Source of the DNA: Cryptomeria japonica
Lineage: Eukaryota > Streptophyta > Pinopsida > Cupressales > Cupressaceae
Direction: 5' to 3'
Assembly (NCBI RefSeq): GCF_030272615.1
Contig: NC_081410.1
Coordinates: 193,151,619 to 193,215,618, forward strand
DNA: 64,000 bases
Under the pieces are notes generated by a model that ran no database searches, was not told the DNA's origin, and saw only the letters and a program-made list of their open reading frames with translations. This document shows, piece by piece, positions 61,401-64,000 of the stretch. The position numbers and the translations under genes are program-made. Numbering within the stretch: position 1 is the stretch's first letter; every line of letters starts with the position of its first letter.

Positions 61401-62526
61401 GGTTAAGAATAGAAGGTTTGTAGACTAGTCAAAGCACTCTATGGTCTGAAACAAGCTCCTCAGGCTTGGTACATGAAAATTGATAAGTACCTGACAGATC
61501 ATGGTTTTCAACGGAGTCCATCTGATGCAAACCTGTATATCAAGCATACTAGTAATGATGTTCTGTTTGTGGATGACTTAATCATTACTGGCAGTTCAAA
61601 CACATTTGATCACTGGGATCAAACAGGATTTGTGCCTCACCTTTGATATGACAGATTTGGGACTTCTACATTACTGCTTAGGAGTTGAAGTCTAGCAGAC
61701 TGAGAACAGTATCTTTCTCTCTCTATCCAAGTATGCCAAAAGTCTTGTGGATAGATTCAGAATGTAGGATTGCAAACCTGCCTCTACTCTTATGGAACTC
61801 GGGCTCAAACTTTCAGCTTAGTCATCTTCACTAGTTGTGGATGAATCTTTGTTCAGGCAACTAGTGGGCGGCCTCATCTATCTTATTGCCACTAGATCTG
61901 ACATTAGTTTTGCAGTGAGCTACATTTCACGCTTCATGATAGCTCCCAAGGCTGATCATTGGATAGCAGCGAAGCGTGTGCTGCGTTATGTGAGTGGCAC
62001 TCCAGATTATGGACTTCTGTACACTCGGAGTTCTGATCCTACACTCAGTGGTTACACAGATTCTGACTGGGCAGGTTCGGTTGATGACCGTAAATCTACA
62101 ACAGGGTATGTGTTTAGTTTGGGATCTGGTGCTGTCACATGGACTAGTAAGAAGCAGCAGGCAGTGGCTCTCTCCTCGACAGAAGCAAAGTATCGGGGAG
62201 TAGTTAAGGCATCTTGTGAGGCGGTTTGGCTTCGACGAATGCTTGCGGATATGCATGTCTCCCAGGTAGGTCCAACTCCCTTGTTATGTGATAATCAGGG
62301 AGTGCTCAAACTCACCAAGAATCCAGTCTTCCATGAAAGAACCAAGCATGTGGAAACTCATTGTCACTATATTCGATTGCTGGTTGAAGACGGATCTATC
62401 CAGTTGCTGTATGTTCCTACCTCGGAGCAGCCAGCAGACATCTTCACCAAGCCCCTTGGTCTTGATAAATTTGTAAAATTCAGGCGGTCTATAGGTGTAG
62501 TTAATAGATTGAGCATTAAGGGAGGG
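58461..62526 (+). pseudogene. Copia gag-pol polyprotein, inactivated
   Basis: Gag begins at 58461, where ATA stands in place of the expected ATG before ASLTNLMLEGSQRF. Domains in order: gag (WKQRMLTIFKYRHLDQLVLG); a CCHC zinc knuckle CNYCHKYGHMKIDC (59196-59237); protease (SSWYIDSGASRHFSH, Asp at 59388); the pre-integrase finger (LWHQRYGHLN ... CGAC); integrase with TDNGGEF (60160s) and VVERHNR (Glu at 60276); RT (WVYKVKYKADGTLDKYKACL, and FVDD at 61566-61577); and RNase H (YTDSDWAGSVDDRKSTTGY, ADIFTKPL). Stops lie at 58830, 59043, 59193, 59511, 59910, 60108, 61404, 61410, 61693, 61765 and 61819, with a frameshift near 61610. The last readable codons run into the polypurine tract. Confidence 0.93.
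62517..62526 (+). promoter_or_regulatory. Copia polypurine tract
   Basis: AAGGGAGGG tract immediately before the 3' LTR, priming site for plus-strand DNA. Confidence 0.75.
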
Positions 62527-62733
62527 TATTAGAATATTAAAATAATGTTAATTTTAGTAGTAATGCTCAATAGTGTATATTCTATTTTAGTAAGATCTTC
62601 TACGATCTTCTTAGTAGTTTCTTATTAGAAACTTGCTATTCTTGTAAATACCCTTGTATTATTTATGAGCGTCTTGCTCATTCTGTAAATGAATCAATTC
62701 TTTGAAATCCATTGCATGTCGTGCACTGTTTTA
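62527..62733 (+). repeat. 3' LTR of the copia element
   Basis: 207 bp, pairs with 57633-57839; followed by the target duplication TTCCA. Confidence 0.92.
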
Positions 62734-62738
62734 TTCCA

Positions 62739-63700
62739 ACTCTCAATCCGTAACTTGTGGTATGAGTTGTAGGGTATCCGTGGTGCCCAAACTCTAACCA
62801 CTACTGCCATTTCTTATTGTTGATCCCTCCTACCAATAGACACAACATGCTTTGTGATGCTTGTTTTCAATATATGTCTCCAATTGTGGTGCCTTATTGC
62901 CAACAATATTATTTTCTTGGAGGACGTGGCTCCATGTGTATTTCTCGCCATGGGAGCTAAATATTTTATCCTAGTCAGCATTAATGTAGTAGTTGGGGTT
63001 TATGGCTATAGATGTTCACACGATTATTTTTGGGAGTTGTAGGTTTTGAGTATCTTCCTTCATACATCCCCCGTATCTTTAAGTGCACTTGGATGAGGAT
63101 TTTGTGTGGGATTACGTTGGCAAGATATGAGCATGCCTATCTATGTACTTTGGCACCCAACGATCTCCATGCCAGTTTTGGCCTCTTTGTGGATGGCATT
63201 TTGGATTGGAAGCTTGAGAAGGAAAATAAATTTTGAACAAACACCAAACCCTAACAAAAATTGTCTTGAGCACTCATGTTTAGAAGAATAAATTCAATGA
63301 CTAAAACCCGTGAATCAATAACAATTCAAGAACAAAAAGCCCACTAGTTTGTGAGTGGTGAGGGATGAAAACCCTATTGGTTGGAGTGACTCTCAGCCTG
63401 TTGGTTGAAAATTTTGTACACTTGGGGGAATATACAAAATTGTGGCTTCAATGACAATGTGTGAGTAAAACTCTCCTAATTAAGGGAAGACTCCCCCTAT
63501 CTATCTAATACTAAAACTAAAATAGGATGGAACAATAGTCTTTCTTCTTTTTTCAAAAAAGCCAATATTCTTTTCTCTTCACATAAAAGTGATAGCAATT
63601 TAACATAAAACAACAATAACAAGTTTTTGAAATGAAATGAGAGAAATGAAATGAAGTTTCCTGAAAGTTCAAAGACTTCCGTCACTTCCTTCGGGACGGG
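62739..63700. other. Intron sequence after the copia element
   Basis: No gene or ICDH exon recognised; short ORFs only. Confidence 0.4.
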
Positions 63701-63712
63701 ACAGCAATATCA

Positions 63713-64000
63713 AGCTCAAAGTCTTGACTATGTGAAGTCCTATCTACCCTTTTCTATTTTAATTATATCAAGAACAAATTATGATAGCACAAAGTCTAAA
63801 ATAACTTATTTCTTTTTACACAAGACAACAAGAACTAGTGTGAGCTCAAAGTTTCACAGCTATTTCTTATTATAAAATCTACTTCTAATCTCCCTCAAGA
63901 ATGAGTGTAAGCACAAAGTCTTACGACTTTTCTCAATAGAACTTCTATTTTAACTAAATCAATCTCCAATACTTGCAGCACAAAGTCTGCAAATCAAATT
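63713..64000 (+). repeat. Degenerate tandem repeat with GCACAAAGTCT core, running off the window
   Basis: The core AGC(A/T)CAAAGTCT appears near 63712, 63786, 63843, 63910 and 63977, spaced 57-74 bp. Spacers are diverged but pyrimidine-rich. The array is cut by the window edge. Confidence 0.6.

Larger units (their letters stand above)
57633..62733 (+). mobile_element. Complete Ty1/copia retrotransposon with target duplication TTCCA
   Basis: 5,101 bp, flanked by TTCCA at 57628-57632 and 62734-62738. It has two 207-bp LTRs differing at about 10 sites, a methionine-tRNA-type primer site, one gag-pol region with all copia domains, and a polypurine tract. It has lost coding capacity to about eleven in-frame stops and a frameshift. 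It lies in an ICDH intron in the host gene's sense. Confidence 0.95.

Noticed and set aside
56235-64000. Search for the next ICDH exon (GSLG / AAHGT segment)
   Set aside because: Read in all forward frames without finding it; it must lie beyond the window or be lost.
1-64000. tRNA, rRNA, CRISPR or bacterial-type operon features
   Set aside because: None seen; the window is plant nuclear DNA with introns and retrotransposons.

Overview
This is a window of a large, AT-rich, repeat-laden plant genome. The size of the introns and the mix of Ty3, Ty1/copia and hAT elements suggest a gymnosperm (conifer-like), but that is inference. There are no bacterial-style operons, rRNA, tRNA or CRISPR. The one host gene I can recognise is a plus-strand NADP-dependent isocitrate dehydrogenase (NADP-ICDH). 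Seven internal exons (4947-5024, 25316-25369, 25454-25555, 25694-25785, 25875-25978, 55934-56002, 56119-56234) join in frame with GT-AG borders. They encode about 205 residues of the middle of the enzyme. The 5' exons lie before position 1 and the 3' exons after 64000. Almost everything else in the window is intronic transposable-element DNA.

Layout. 1-4946 (intron upstream of the first visible exon): an LTR end fragment (1-239) inserted in a decayed Ty3 chromovirus pol (240-1806), followed by its 3' LTR (from 1807). 5025-25315 (a 20.3 kb intron): solo LTR 6134-7447 (minus, TSD TTGTC); a possible gag scrap (about 8090-8560); solo LTR 8903-10665 (plus); a complete but disabled hAT transposon 11215-14719 (8-bp TSD GTACAATC); and a second, much older hAT pseudogene (about 18690-22835) split by solo LTR 20896-22611 (TSD GATGT). 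25316-25978: a cluster of four ICDH exons with introns of 84-138 bp. 25979-55933 (a 30 kb intron): a short hAT-like non-autonomous element, a CA/CATA microsatellite, a probable LTR-like block at 29.46-31.05 kb, and a 20 kb Ty3 retrotransposon 31404-51486. That element has been invaded by a copia-type LTR (42792 to about 47054), itself invaded by a second LTR of the same kind (43918-46473). 56235-64000 (start of the next intron): a complete Ty1/copia element 57633-62733 with TSD TTCCA, then a degenerate tandem repeat at the right edge.

The most unusual object is the large Ty3 element. Its order is gag, zinc-knuckle-like motif, protease, a second knuckle-like motif, a second (archaeal-type) RNase H, reverse transcriptase, the usual but degenerate RNase H, integrase, a 3 kb non-coding tract, and then an unrecognised ORF of about 1,000 codons ending just before the 3' LTR. 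The two LTRs differ at about 50 of 880 positions by eye, so it is an old insertion. Many stop codons in the Ty3 and copia elements are explained by C-to-T or G-to-A change at CAG, CAA, TGG or CGA codons, as expected for methylated, silenced elements. The host gene appears to keep its frame and splice sites through all of this.
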